A stretch of 64,000 nt of DNA from JANQPX01 sp039197065 (GCA_039197065.1 JBCCUL010000005.1:1-64000); one strand, 5' to 3'; positions 33,843 to 42,567 are shown, counted from the first letter of the stretch. Numbers and translations are program-made. The notes: generated by a model from the letters alone, not told the origin.

Positions 33843-34514
33843 ATGTCTCCGAGCGCCTCCCTCGAAGCCCCGATCAAAGTCAAGCGCCGCGGCCTGATGC
33901 TGGTGCTGTCCTCACCATCCGGGGCCGGCAAGAGCACGATCGCGCGCCATCTTCTCGACGTCGAGCCGGAGCTGTCGCTTTCGGTTTCCGTAACCACCCG
34001 GCCAAGGCGTCCGAGCGAGGTGGACGGGGTGCACTATCACTTCATCGATCGTGCCACCTATGATCGCATGGTGGAGAATGGCGAGCTTCTGGAGCATGCC
34101 GAGGTCTATGGCCATGGCTACGGCACGCCGGCAGCTGCCGTCGAGGGGGCTTTGGAGTCCGGTCTCGATGTCCTCTTCGACATCGACTGGCAGGGCGCGC
34201 AGCAGCTTCGCCAGCAGGTGTCCCAGGACATCGTCACCATGTTCATCCTGCCGCCTTCGACCGAAGAACTGGCCCGCCGCCTGAAAAAGCGCGCCGAAGA
34301 CACCGACGAGGTGGTCGCCAAACGCCTCGCCCAGATCGCCGCGGACGTCACCCATTGGGCCGAATATGACTATGTGATGATCAACCACGACCTGGAGCAG
34401 AGTATCGCCGCTGCGCGGTCAGTGTTGGTGGCGGAGCGGCTAAAGCGCCGGCGGCAGGTCGGGCTTGCGGACTTCGTCGGTCAGTTCAGAGAGACGCCTG
34501 AGAAGGTTTCTTAG
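33843..34514 (+). CDS. gmk: Guanylate kinase
   Basis: The enzyme phosphorylates GMP to GDP with ATP. The 223-residue sequence has the P-loop SSPSGAGKST (about residues 23-32), the GMP-binding SVSVTTRPRRPSEVDGVHYHF, the DIDWQGAQQLR Walker-B-like segment and RLKKRAEDTDEVVAKRL lid arginines. Length is normal. Its stop overlaps the stop of the convergent gene by four bases, leaving no room for a separate terminator. Confidence 0.95.
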   Translation: MSPSASLEAPIKVKRRGLMLVLSSPSGAGKSTIARHLLDVEPELSLSVSVTTRPRRPSEVDGVHYHFIDRATYDRMVENGELLEHAEVYGHGYGTPAAAVEGALESGLDVLFDIDWQGAQQLRQQVSQDIVTMFILPPSTEELARRLKKRAEDTDEVVAKRLAQIAADVTHWAEYDYVMINHDLEQSIAAARSVLVAERLKRRRQVGLADFVGQFRETPEKVS

Positions 34515-35059
34515 CCTCGCGACATGTCGGTCGCCTTCATCAGGACCTTTGATGCGTGGTAAAGATCGTCCCGCTGCTTTTGCTCGCAATGCCTGAGCTG
34601 CAGGCCGCCGAAGAGACGGTTTTTGAACTCGTGGACGATGATCAGCAACGCTTTGACCAATTCGGTCGTATCGTCGCTTAACCTGACGAGGGCCTGACTG
34701 ACAAATTCCTTGCTGCCGGGATCAGGGAACATCAGGCTGCCGAAGAGATCATTGGTTCTGGCCCTGTCGGCATCGACGAACTGATGACGGAAATAGGTCA
34801 GATGAGGGATGAAGGGAGCCGTCAGGAGGTTTCTGTCATGAGCTTCTGCCGCCTGATCGACGTCATCGACAAAATCGAGCATGGCCTTGACCCGGCCATC
34901 GCCAAAAAGCGTCTGGCTTTCAAAAATGACCCAGAGCAGGGCAAACTCGCGAATCGCCGTTCGGTCATCCCGATCCAGGTCCGCATAGCCGAGCTGGTGC
35001 TGGCTCAGCCATTGCTCGCCGAATCTCGGCGCTGTCGCTAAATTCGCGATGTTCCTCAC
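34511..35059 (-). CDS. Hypothetical protein, possible degenerate HEPN-like domain
   Basis: This 182-residue protein is mostly helical in appearance. An N-terminal LLWVIFESQTLFG segment and the C-terminal LVKALLIIVHEFKNRLFGG with a trailing helix follow the layout of HEPN-type domains in which an arginine/asparagine-x4-6-His motif (typically RNxxFHG) ends a long helix. Here the place of the His is Gly (NRLFGG), so RNase activity would be lost if the match is real. The family is not recognised with confidence. Start GTG 35059 lacks a clear ribosome-binding site. No toxin-antitoxin partner is adjacent. Confidence 0.55.
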   Translation of the reverse strand: MRNIANLATAPRFGEQWLSQHQLGYADLDRDDRTAIREFALLWVIFESQTLFGDGRVKAMLDFVDDVDQAAEAHDRNLLTAPFIPHLTYFRHQFVDADRARTNDLFGSLMFPDPGSKEFVSQALVRLSDDTTELVKALLIIVHEFKNRLFGGLQLRHCEQKQRDDLYHASKVLMKATDMSRG

Positions 35060-35116
35060 TCCGATCGCATGACAATCCCGCCTTTTTACAAGATAAACCT
35101 CACCAAATGGTTAACC

Positions 35117-35141
35117 GGCCAGCCGTCGGCGACGGCTGGCC
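35117..35141. repeat. Perfect 11-bp inverted repeat upstream of the hypothetical gene
   Basis: GGCCAGCCGTC (35117-35127) and GACGGCTGGCC (35131-35141) are exact complements around a GGC loop. There is no T tract on either side, so a terminator for purN (which ends at 35199, reading leftward) is possible only as a weak one. Confidence 0.5.
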
Positions 35142-35198
35142 AACGCGTTGCCGACCAGGTCGAAGGTCCGCTGGATTGTCAGATGATCGCCTTTTGGG

Positions 35199-35870
35199 CT
35201 AGCCGCCTGAGTGGATCAAAAGGCCTGAGGGGTCATCGATACCCTCGACCCTAACCCGCCCGCCCGCCATCCTCGCCCGTCCAGACGCGACAAGCTCCAG
35301 AGCCAGCGGATAGCACTTGTGCTCAACGTCGAGCACGCGGGCTGCGAGCGCGTCTTCCGTATCGTCCTGCAGGACCGGCACGGTCCCCTGGACGATGATC
35401 GGGCCGTCGTCGAGTTCGGGGCGGACGATATGGACGGTGCAGCCATGGACGCGCACGCCGGCTGCGAGCGCGCGGGCGTGGGTGTCGAGGCCCTTGAAGG
35501 CGGGAAGCAATGATGGGTGGATGTTGAGAATGCGGTCCTGCCAACACTTAACGAACCAGGTGCTCAGGACGCGCATAAAGCCTGCGAGACAGACCAGCCG
35601 GACGCCGGCTTCGTTCAGCTTTTGATCCAGCGCCTGTTCGAAGGCTTCGCGGCCGTCGAAGGCCTTGTGATCGATCAGCAGGTTCGGAATGCCCGCCGCC
35701 TCGGCCAGGTCCAGGCCGCCGGCGCCTGGCCGGTTCGCGATGACCAGCCCGATCTCGAAGCTCGATCCCGGCTTTTCGCCCGCCTTGATCAAAGCGCCGA
35801 GATTGGAGCCGCGCCCGGAGACGAGAACGGCTACAGAGGTCCGAGACGCGCCGAGGTCCAAGTCAACCAT
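35199..35870 (-). CDS. purN: Phosphoribosylglycinamide formyltransferase
   Basis: PurN transfers a formyl group from 10-formyl-THF to GAR, step three of purine synthesis. The 223-residue sequence has LVSGRGSNLGALI for phosphate, the folate site VCLAGFMRVLS, and the catalytic ILNIHPSLLPAFKGLDTH (Asn, His) followed by the Asp in LDDGPII. ATG 35870 is chosen; it lies seven bases downstream of the purM stop, so purM and purN are one operon. Confidence 0.95.
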   Translation of the reverse strand: MVDLDLGASRTSVAVLVSGRGSNLGALIKAGEKPGSSFEIGLVIANRPGAGGLDLAEAAGIPNLLIDHKAFDGREAFEQALDQKLNEAGVRLVCLAGFMRVLSTWFVKCWQDRILNIHPSLLPAFKGLDTHARALAAGVRVHGCTVHIVRPELDDGPIIVQGTVPVLQDDTEDALAARVLDVEHKCYPLALELVASGRARMAGGRVRVEGIDDPSGLLIHSGG

Positions 35871-35877
35871 CCCATGG

Positions 35878-37011
35878 TCATGCGCCAGTGATTTCGACGC
35901 AAGGGGGGCCGTCGCCAGGAACGAGGCTGCCAAGATTGTAGACGGCTTCGCCCTTATCCTTGAGAGCCTTGGTGACCGCGCTTGCGTCCTCTTCGGCGAC
36001 CACCAGGACCATGCCGATGCCGCAATTGAAGGTGCGCAGCAGGCTTTCTGGTGTCATGCCGGCGGCTTCGTAAATCCACCGGAAGACGGGTGGGGCCTGC
36101 CAGGCCCGGGCGTCGATCTTGGCCATCATGCCGTCTTTCATGACCCGCGGCAGATTGTCAACCAGGCCACCGCCGGTGATGTGCGCGAGCGCCTTGATGC
36201 TGCCGCCCGAAATGACCTGCTTCAGGCACTGGACATAGATGCGCGTCGGCGTCAGGAGCACGTCCGCGAGCAGCTTGCTCTCATCGAAGGGGGCCGGATC
36301 GGACAGAGCCAGGCGTCTGTCGCGCAGCAGCTTGTTCACCAGCGAAAAGCCGTTGGCGTGGATGCCGGAGGCAGCGAGGCCAAGGAGGACATCGCCGATC
36401 GCCACATCATCCCTCGGCAGTATTTTGTCGCGGCTGACAGCTCCAACAGCGAAGCCGGCGAGATCGAAATCGCCGAGTTTATAATGCCCAGGCATCTCGG
36501 CGGTTTCCCCGCCGATCAGCGCGCAGCCCGCTTCCCGGCAGCCCTGGGCGATGCCGGCGACGACATCCTGGGCGGCAAGCGGGTCAAGTTTGGAACTGGC
36601 GAAGTAATCGAGAAAAAAGAGCGGCTCGGCGCCCTGGACGAGAAGATCGTTCACGCACATCGCGACAAGGTCGATGCCGGCGGTTTTGTGCTGATCGGCC
36701 TTGGCGATCAGTTGCAGCTTGGTGCCGACGCCGTCTGTCGCCGCGACCAGCACCGGATCCTCGAAACCCGCTTCCTTCAAATCGAACAGCCCACCGAAAC
36801 CGCCGAGCGCGCCGCTGGCACCGGGACGCGCGGTCGAGCGGGCAAGCGGCGCGATGGCCTTCACGAAAGCGTTGCCAGCATCGATATCGACACCTGCCTC
36901 ACGATACCGGTCGGAGGCGGACCGCCGGTCGGAGGCCGACTGCCGGCCTGAGGTCGACCGGTGCGCGGTGGATGAGGTCATGGCTGATCGGTCACAATAG
37001 AGAACGGACAT
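35878..37011 (-). CDS. purM: Phosphoribosylformylglycinamidine cyclo-ligase with repeat-derived N-terminal extension
   Basis: PurM closes the imidazole ring to give AIR, step five of purine synthesis. Family motifs are YREAGVDIDAGN, ATDGVGTKLQLIAKAD, CVNDLLVQGAEPLFFLDYFA, LIGGETAEMPGHY and the GGGLVDNLPR segment. Residues 1-35 before YREAGVDI are a poorly conserved tail containing Ser-Ala-Ser-Asp-Arg repeats encoded by three tandem 18-bp units (36907-36960). The start could be ATG 37011 or ATG 36981; neither has a clear ribosome-binding site. It is divergent from the DUF2066 gene by 95 bases. Confidence 0.93.
   Translation of the reverse strand: MSVLYCDRSAMTSSTAHRSTSGRQSASDRRSASDRYREAGVDIDAGNAFVKAIAPLARSTARPGASGALGGFGGLFDLKEAGFEDPVLVAATDGVGTKLQLIAKADQHKTAGIDLVAMCVNDLLVQGAEPLFFLDYFASSKLDPLAAQDVVAGIAQGCREAGCALIGGETAEMPGHYKLGDFDLAGFAVGAVSRDKILPRDDVAIGDVLLGLAASGIHANGFSLVNKLLRDRRLALSDPAPFDESKLLADVLLTPTRIYVQCLKQVISGGSIKALAHITGGGLVDNLPRVMKDGMMAKIDARAWQAPPVFRWIYEAAGMTPESLLRTFNCGIGMVLVVAEEDASAVTKALKDKGEAVYNLGSLVPGDGPPCVEITGA
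36907..36960 (-). repeat. Three tandem 18-bp repeats within the purM 5' end
   Basis: Units at 36907-36924, 36925-36942 and 36943-36960 share the form CCGGTCGGAGGCNGACNG with increasing divergence to the right. They encode Ser-Ala-Ser-Asp-Arg-type repeats. Unit length equals that of the repeats in the ABC permease tail, but the sequences differ. Confidence 0.7.
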
Positions 37012-37106
37012 GATATCGGACGGTCATCGGGCTACGCTTGAGACTTGTATAGGGCGTGCCCAAATGGTTGAGTGTCGACACCTTAGGCGATCTGGACCGG
37101 TTTGCA

Positions 37107-38255
37107 ATGCTTCAATCGAAACGCTTTCTTGCCGCGATGCTTTCTCTCGGCTTGGTTTGGCTTGTCGCCGAGCCAGCCCACGCGCAGATCGCCGATCTCT
37201 ACACCGTAAGCGGCATTCCGGTCGACGCGACCGCGGAAAATGCCGTCGCCGCCCGCAGCCAGGCCCACAAACAGGGGCAGCGTGATGGTCTCCAAAAGCT
37301 GCTGAGACGGCTGGTGCCGCGAAGCGACCATGGGCGCCTTGCCGCGATCGGCGGGCTGGAAGCCGAGAGCTTCGTCCAGAATTTCGAGATCAGAGGGGAG
37401 CAACTCTCCAGCACGCGCTATCTCGCTGAGATGACCGTCGCCTTCGATCAAATGCGCATCAAGGAGCTGTTGGAGGCGGAACGCCTGCCGTTCTCCGACA
37501 AGGTGTCGCCGCCGGTGGTGGTTCTGCCCCTGTTCAAGAGCGCGGATGGCGCCGTGCTCTGGCCGGAGGGCAATCCCTGGTGGGCTGCCTGGGCGAAGAA
37601 GCTCGAGGCCGAGCGCCCGCTCCGCCTGATCATGCCGCTCGGGGATCTTCAGGATGTCGGCGCCGTGACCATCGACCAAGCGGCGAATGGCGATCAGCTG
37701 GCCATTCAGCGTCTCGCCAGCCGTTACGGCGCCAGGGACGGCATCGTCGCCAGCGTCGAGCTCTTGTCCGACCCGGCATCCGACGGCCCCGTATCGATCA
37801 GCCTGGCCGCCAAGCGGGCCGGCAACGTCAATCGGAGCGGCCAGTCCTTCACGCTGAACGGCGCGCCCGGCGAGCCGCTCGAGAGCGTCCTCGAAGGCGC
37901 CGTGGTCAGGATGCAGGACAGCCTCGATGAGCAATGGAAGAGCCAGCATATCTTGCGTTTGGATACCGGCGGCCTCATTTTCGTCGATATTCCGATCAAT
38001 AGCCTTGCCGAATGGGTCGACATCAATCGGAACCTTGAAAATCTATCGGTCGTCAGCCAAGTGGAAATTGCCGAATTTGCCCGGACGCTGGTCAAAGCCC
38101 ACATCTATTATGTGGGCGAAGAAGCCGGCTTCGAGCGGGCCCTGGACGGTCTCGGCCTGACGTTGTCGCGGGGGGAAGAGGAATGGCTCTTGCTGCCAAC
38201 GACGGCGACCCCGAGGGTCAGCGAGCCGTCGAACGGGACGTCGACCTCGTCCTGA
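37107..38255 (+). CDS. Exported DUF2066 family protein
   Basis: The 382-residue precursor has a signal peptide (hydrophobic residues 8-21, cut after AHA at about 26). The mature part matches DUF2066: YTVSGIPVDATAENAVAARSQAHKQG, LLRRLV, the NFEIRGEQLSSTRYLAEMTVAFD strand and WWAAW. Function is unknown; the family is periplasmic or outer-membrane-associated and is regularly found beside a CDP-alcohol phosphatidyltransferase and a PerM permease. ATG 37107 is chosen to begin the signal peptide. The next gene starts within its last 73 bases. Confidence 0.8.
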   Translation: MLQSKRFLAAMLSLGLVWLVAEPAHAQIADLYTVSGIPVDATAENAVAARSQAHKQGQRDGLQKLLRRLVPRSDHGRLAAIGGLEAESFVQNFEIRGEQLSSTRYLAEMTVAFDQMRIKELLEAERLPFSDKVSPPVVVLPLFKSADGAVLWPEGNPWWAAWAKKLEAERPLRLIMPLGDLQDVGAVTIDQAANGDQLAIQRLASRYGARDGIVASVELLSDPASDGPVSISLAAKRAGNVNRSGQSFTLNGAPGEPLESVLEGAVVRMQDSLDEQWKSQHILRLDTGGLIFVDIPINSLAEWVDINRNLENLSVVSQVEIAEFARTLVKAHIYYVGEEAGFERALDGLGLTLSRGEEEWLLLPTTATPRVSEPSNGTSTSS

Positions 38256-38812
38256 CAGGCGTATCACCCTACAATCTGGCCAATCTGATTACGCTTGGCA
38301 GGCTGCTGCTGGTGGCGCCGCTGATGTGGCTGATCGTCACCGATCAGGTCTGGGCCGCGTTCTGGGTGTTCGTCGCCGCCGGCATTTCCGATGCGCTGGA
38401 TGGATTCATCGCCAAGACCTTCAATCAGCGCACCGATGTCGGCGCCATCCTCGACCCGCTGGCCGACAAGGCGCTTCTCGATGGTGTCTATATTGCGCTT
38501 GGCCTAACCGCCCATCTGCCGCTCTGGCTCGCAGCGCTGGTGGTGGCGCGTGATGTGCTGATCGTGCTCGGCGTCATCCTGATCAGAAAGCGCGATCCGG
38601 TTTTCCGGGTGCATCCGCTCAAGACGGGCAAGCTCAATACCTTCATGCAGATCATCCTGGCCGCCATGGCGCTTGCAATCTGGGGCAATGTGGCCGATGT
38701 CAGCCACATGCTGACGCCGATGATCTGGCTGGTCGCCGCAATGACCCTGATCTCCGGTGGCAGCTACGTGGTGCAGGCGCTGCGTAACGCCGATCTGGAG
38801 AAGACCGCTTGA
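38183..38812 (+). CDS. CDP-alcohol phosphatidyltransferase (PgsA-like)
   Basis: This 209-residue membrane enzyme carries the CDP-alcohol motif as DG-FI-AK-x8-G-AIL-D-PLA-D (starting DALDGFIAKTF, about residue 69), with Lys in place of the usual Arg. All the acidic metal ligands are present. About five membrane segments follow an N-terminal soluble stretch. It would exchange CMP for an alcohol such as glycerol-3-phosphate to make phospholipid; exact substrate is not certain. GGAAGAGG lies just upstream of ATG 38183, supporting the 73-bp overlap with the DUF2066 gene. Confidence 0.85.
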   Translation: MALAANDGDPEGQRAVERDVDLVLTGVSPYNLANLITLGRLLLVAPLMWLIVTDQVWAAFWVFVAAGISDALDGFIAKTFNQRTDVGAILDPLADKALLDGVYIALGLTAHLPLWLAALVVARDVLIVLGVILIRKRDPVFRVHPLKTGKLNTFMQIILAAMALAIWGNVADVSHMLTPMIWLVAAMTLISGGSYVVQALRNADLEKTA

Positions 38813-40005
38813 CCGTTCACTGGCGCGATGTCCTTCGCTGGTTCTTGCTGATCCTGGCGCCGGTCATCCTGGTGCTGACCGGGCTGTTGCTGCTGAAGCA
38901 GATTCTCCTGCCGTTTCTGGTGGGCATGGCGGCCGCCTATATGCTGGACCCGGCGGCGGACCGTCTGGAGCGGCTGCGGTTCAGCCGGACGACGGCGACC
39001 GCCGCAATCACCGGCAGCTTCTTCCTTCTGCTCACCGTGATGGTGCTTTTGATCCTGCCGGAACTTGGCCGGCAGGCGGCCGATCTCGCGAGCAAGCTTC
39101 CGAATTATGTCGACCAGCTGCGCGACCGCCTCGTCCCGCTGGTGGCCGGTTTGATCGAGACGGTCGGCGGCGGCGCCGATTTCTCGGCCGAGGGCCTGAT
39201 CCGCGGCCAGGCGAGCCAGGCCATCAACGTGGTCATGCGTTCCGTGACCAGCCTCCTGCAGTCGGGCGTCGCCCTCCTCAATCTCGTCGCCCTGATGTTC
39301 GTGACGCCGATCGTCACCTTCTATCTCCTAAGGGACTGGGACCATATGGTCGCGAAGATCCGCTCATTGGTGCCACCCCACCAGCTCGCCACCGCCGATC
39401 GGCTCGGCCGGGAGATCGACGAGGTTCTGGCGGGCTTCCTTCGCGGTCAGGGCATGGTCTGCAGCTTTCTCGCCGTCTTCTACGCTATCGGGCTCGAAGC
39501 GGCCAAGCTGGACTACGGGCTGATCATCGGCCTGCTCACCGGTTTTTTCTCCTTCATCCCGTTCATCGGCATGGCGATCGGCATGGCGGTCGGCTTGTCC
39601 GTCGCCGCCTTCCAGTTCCAGGAAATATCGATGCTCCTGGTGATCGCCGGCATTTTCGGCCTGGGTCAGTTCATCGAGGGCAATCTCATCAGCCCGCGCC
39701 TGGTGGGCAGCCGCATTCATCTGCATCCGGTCTGGATGATCTTCTCGGTGCTCGCCGGCACCACGCTGTTCGGCTTTCTGGGCACGCTTTTGGCGGTGCC
39801 GTTCGCTGCGGTGCTGGGCGTGCTGATCCGCTTCGGTCTGGAGCGCTATCAGCAAAGCGCTCTGTTCGACACAAGCGAACACGCCGCTGTCGATGATCGG
39901 CATGGCGAGCATGACGCGGAGACAGCCGAGCCGCCGAGCGATATCGCGGGCGTCGATGCCGACGTCGTGGACGAGGATAGGAAAAAAACCGGAACGCTTG
40001 GATGA
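38809..40005 (+). CDS. AI-2E/PerM family membrane transporter
   Basis: The 398-residue protein has about eight membrane segments in the AI-2E (PerM) pattern: two at the N-terminus, a soluble helical part (residues about 90-150), then VTPIVTFYLLRDWDHM, FLRGQGMVCSFLAVFYAIGL, FFSFIPFIGMAIG and GNLISPRLVGSRIHLHPVWM near the end. The last 40 residues are acidic and disordered. Members are exporters or antiporters of diverse substrates. TTG 38809 overlaps the preceding stop in TTGA, and the gene overlaps the next by four bases, so all are coupled. Confidence 0.85.
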   Translation: MTVHWRDVLRWFLLILAPVILVLTGLLLLKQILLPFLVGMAAAYMLDPAADRLERLRFSRTTATAAITGSFFLLLTVMVLLILPELGRQAADLASKLPNYVDQLRDRLVPLVAGLIETVGGGADFSAEGLIRGQASQAINVVMRSVTSLLQSGVALLNLVALMFVTPIVTFYLLRDWDHMVAKIRSLVPPHQLATADRLGREIDEVLAGFLRGQGMVCSFLAVFYAIGLEAAKLDYGLIIGLLTGFFSFIPFIGMAIGMAVGLSVAAFQFQEISMLLVIAGIFGLGQFIEGNLISPRLVGSRIHLHPVWMIFSVLAGTTLFGFLGTLLAVPFAAVLGVLIRFGLERYQQSALFDTSEHAAVDDRHGEHDAETAEPPSDIAGVDADVVDEDRKKTGTLG

Positions 40006-40718
40006 GCGCCTCCGGTCAGCTGCCGCTTGCCTTCGATCATCGCACCGCCCGAGGCATCGAGGATTTCATGCCGGCCGAGAGCAATCGCGACGCGCTCGCC
40101 TGGCTGGAGCGCTGGCCGGACTGGCCGGCACCCGCCCTCGTCCTCCACGGCCCGTCCGGCGCCGGCAAAACCCACCTCGCCCAAATCTGGGCCGCAAGGT
40201 GCGACGGCCTTGACTTGGCGGCTGGAAGCCGCGGCCTTGACTTTGGGACCGAGCTTGGGGATGTGCTCGAGCTGGACGCCTCCAGATGCTACCTGCTCGA
40301 TCCGGCGGAGCCAGTCGGCGACGAACTGGCGCTCCTTCAGCTCTACAACCGCCTGCGCGAAGACGGCGGCCATCTGCTGCTGACCGCGACGAAACCGGTG
40401 GCGCAGTGGGACATCCGCCTGCCCGATCTGCGCTCGCGCCTCACCGCGGCGCCCTCCGTCGCCATCGGTCCGCCGAACGATCCGCTGCTCGCGGCCCTTT
40501 TCCTGAAACTGTTCGACGATCGTCAGCTCAAGGTCCCGGAAGCGGTGATCCGCTATCTTCTGATCCACATGGAGCGCTCCTTTGCCGAGGCCCATCGACT
40601 GGTCGATGCGCTCGACCACTTGTCGCTGGAGCGCCAAAGACCGATAACCGTTCCACTTGCGCGCTTGGCCCTGCCGGCGGGCGACGAAAGCGAGATCCGA
40701 GAAACATCGGAAAGCTGA
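40002..40718 (+). CDS. hdaA: DnaA-related ATPase-like protein (HdaA type)
   Basis: This 238-residue protein matches the DnaA AAA+ domain without the DNA-binding domain IV. It starts with a clamp-loader-binding-like segment (GQLPLAF), followed by the P-loop HGPSGAGKTHLAQIW (about residues 49-63), a Walker-B position YLLDPAEP, sensor-1-like LTATKP and the RLTAAPSVAIGPP arginine region. In Caulobacter HdaA with the sliding clamp inactivates DnaA-ATP after initiation. Placement after a PerM gene is the common alphaproteobacterial order; ppk, which often follows, is missing. Confidence 0.82.
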   Translation: MSASGQLPLAFDHRTARGIEDFMPAESNRDALAWLERWPDWPAPALVLHGPSGAGKTHLAQIWAARCDGLDLAAGSRGLDFGTELGDVLELDASRCYLLDPAEPVGDELALLQLYNRLREDGGHLLLTATKPVAQWDIRLPDLRSRLTAAPSVAIGPPNDPLLAALFLKLFDDRQLKVPEAVIRYLLIHMERSFAEAHRLVDALDHLSLERQRPITVPLARLALPAGDESEIRETSES

Positions 40719-40736
40719 CTTAAGGAGTCGAAAACA

Positions 40737-41516
40737 ATGGATCTGGGGATTGCGGGCAAGAAGGCGCTGGTCTGTGCCGCGAGCAAGGGTCTTGGACGCG
40801 GCTGCGCCATGTCGCTGGCCAGAAACGGCGTCGACGTAACCATCACCGCCCGCACCGAATCTGCCCTCGAAGCGACCGCCAAGGACATCTGGGACGAAAC
40901 CGGCGCCAACGTGGCGATCGTTGCCGGTGACATCACCACGCCCGCCGGCCGGAAGGCGGCCCTTGCCGCCTGCACCGACATGGACATTCTGGTCAACAAT
41001 GCCGGCGGCCCGCCGCCCGGGAACTTCCGGGACTGGACGGAAGAGGACTGGCAGGCGGCCTGCAACGCCAACATGATCACGCCGATCGAGCTGATCAAAG
41101 CGGTGGTCGACGACATGATGGGCCGGAAGTTCGGGCGCATCGTCAATATCACCTCGTCTTCGGTGAAAGCGCCGATCTCGGTTCTCGGCCTCTCGAACGG
41201 CGCCCGTTCCGGCCTCACCGGCTTCGTCGCCGGCATCGCGCGGGAAACCGTCGAGCATAACGTCACCATCAACAACATCCTGCCCGGCCGCTTCGACACC
41301 GATCGCCTGCGCTCCGGCTTCGCCTTCGCAGCCCAGAAGTCGGGCCGCTCCGAGGAGGATCACGCCGAAGACGCAAAGGCCGTGATACCGGCGAAGCGTT
41401 TCGGTCATCCCGACGAGTTCGGCGAGCTCTGCGCCTTCATCTGCAGCGCCCAGGCGAGCTACATCACCGGCCAGAATTTCCTGATCGACGGCGGCGCCTA
41501 TCCCGGCACCTATTGA
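40737..41516 (+). CDS. SDR family protein with altered active site
   Basis: This 259-residue protein has the SDR cofactor loop CAASKGLGRG, NNAGGPPPG and NITSSSVKAP (catalytic Ser position), and ends TGQNFLIDGGAYPGTY. Where classical SDRs have Tyr-x3-Lys it reads SVLGLSNGARSGLTGF, so Tyr appears as Ser and Lys as Arg. Either it belongs to an SDR subgroup with different chemistry or it is not a normal oxidoreductase. It is 18 bases after hdaA and may be in that operon. Confidence 0.8.
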   Translation: MDLGIAGKKALVCAASKGLGRGCAMSLARNGVDVTITARTESALEATAKDIWDETGANVAIVAGDITTPAGRKAALAACTDMDILVNNAGGPPPGNFRDWTEEDWQAACNANMITPIELIKAVVDDMMGRKFGRIVNITSSSVKAPISVLGLSNGARSGLTGFVAGIARETVEHNVTINNILPGRFDTDRLRSGFAFAAQKSGRSEEDHAEDAKAVIPAKRFGHPDEFGELCAFICSAQASYITGQNFLIDGGAYPGTY

Positions 41517-41565
41517 GGCCGAAACGTCGTTTACAACGCCCCAGAGGCTAGCGCATAAGGTGGGC

Positions 41566-42567
41566 ATGAAGGTCCATCGTTCCTATAAGAGCCTGCCGGA
41601 GGCGGCACGTGGCTGCTCGGTCGCCATCGGCAATTTCGACGGCGTTCATCGCGGCCACAAGGCGCTGATCGAGGCGGCGCGCACCCAGGCTGATGCTATG
41701 GGTGCTCCGCTTGGCATCATCACCTTCGAGCCGCATCCGCTGCAGCTGCTGCGCCCGGAGATCGCGCCGAAGCGCCTGACGCCGTTTCGCACCAAGATCA
41801 AGGTCCTGGCCTCGCTTGGCGTCGACCACGTCTACGCGCTCACCTTCAACCAGGCGCTGCGCGAGCAGAGCCCGGAGGCCTTCGTGCGCGAGGTGCTTGT
41901 CGATGGCCTAGGGATTCGCCATGCGGTCGTCGGCTATGACTTCCGCTTCGGGCACAAAGCGAGCGGCGACACGGCGACGCTGGTCAACCTCGGCAAGCTT
42001 CATGGCTTCGGCGTGACGCGGGTCGATCCGATCAGCTGGCATGGCGAAATCTGCTCGTCCAGCCGGGCACGCGCCCTAGTCGCCGCCGGCGAGGTGGCAG
42101 GCGTTGCCGATCTGCTCGGCCATCGCTTCATCATCGAAGGCCATGTGGTCGACGGGGACAAGCGCGGCCGGGACCTCGGCTATCCCACCGCCAATATCCG
42201 ACCGCCGAAGACCACCTCTCCCTACGGCCCTGCGGTCTGGCCGGTGGCGGGCGTCTATGCGGTGCGTACCGCCTGGCAGGACGGCGCGGAGACCGTCATC
42301 GCCGATGGCGTCGCGAATATCGGTCAGCGCCCGACCTTCGACGACCATCAGGGTCGGCTGTTGGAGGTTCACCTCTTCGATCGCAGCGACGATCTCTACG
42401 GCAAGCGTCTCTGCACCGAATTCGTCGCCCATCTCAGAGACGAGTTGCCCTTTGCCGATGTCGAGGCGCTGAAAGAGGCGATGGCGAAGGACTGCGCCGA
42501 TGCCCGCGCGGCACTCGCTGCTTCCCCCCTGGGCAACGAGCCGTTGCATGCCTATCTAACGAGCTGA
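41566..42567 (+). CDS. ribF: Bifunctional riboflavin kinase / FAD synthetase
   Basis: The 333-residue enzyme makes FMN and then FAD. The N-terminal FAD synthetase domain (about 1-185) has IGNFDGVHRGHKALI and the FRFGHKASGD segment; the C-terminal riboflavin kinase domain (about 190-310) has GHVVDGDKRGRDLGYPTANI, GVYAVR and LEVHLFD. Start ATG 41566 follows AAGG; GTG 41560 is possible. It is followed by a hairpin terminator and 214 bases before ileS. Confidence 0.95.
   Translation: MKVHRSYKSLPEAARGCSVAIGNFDGVHRGHKALIEAARTQADAMGAPLGIITFEPHPLQLLRPEIAPKRLTPFRTKIKVLASLGVDHVYALTFNQALREQSPEAFVREVLVDGLGIRHAVVGYDFRFGHKASGDTATLVNLGKLHGFGVTRVDPISWHGEICSSSRARALVAAGEVAGVADLLGHRFIIEGHVVDGDKRGRDLGYPTANIRPPKTTSPYGPAVWPVAGVYAVRTAWQDGAETVIADGVANIGQRPTFDDHQGRLLEVHLFDRSDDLYGKRLCTEFVAHLRDELPFADVEALKEAMAKDCADARAALAASPLGNEPLHAYLTS

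Noticed and set aside
39849..41567. 572-codon minus-strand ORF opposite hdaA and the SDR gene
   Set aside because: The plus strand has two complete proteins in this stretch, and the antisense product shows no family motifs.
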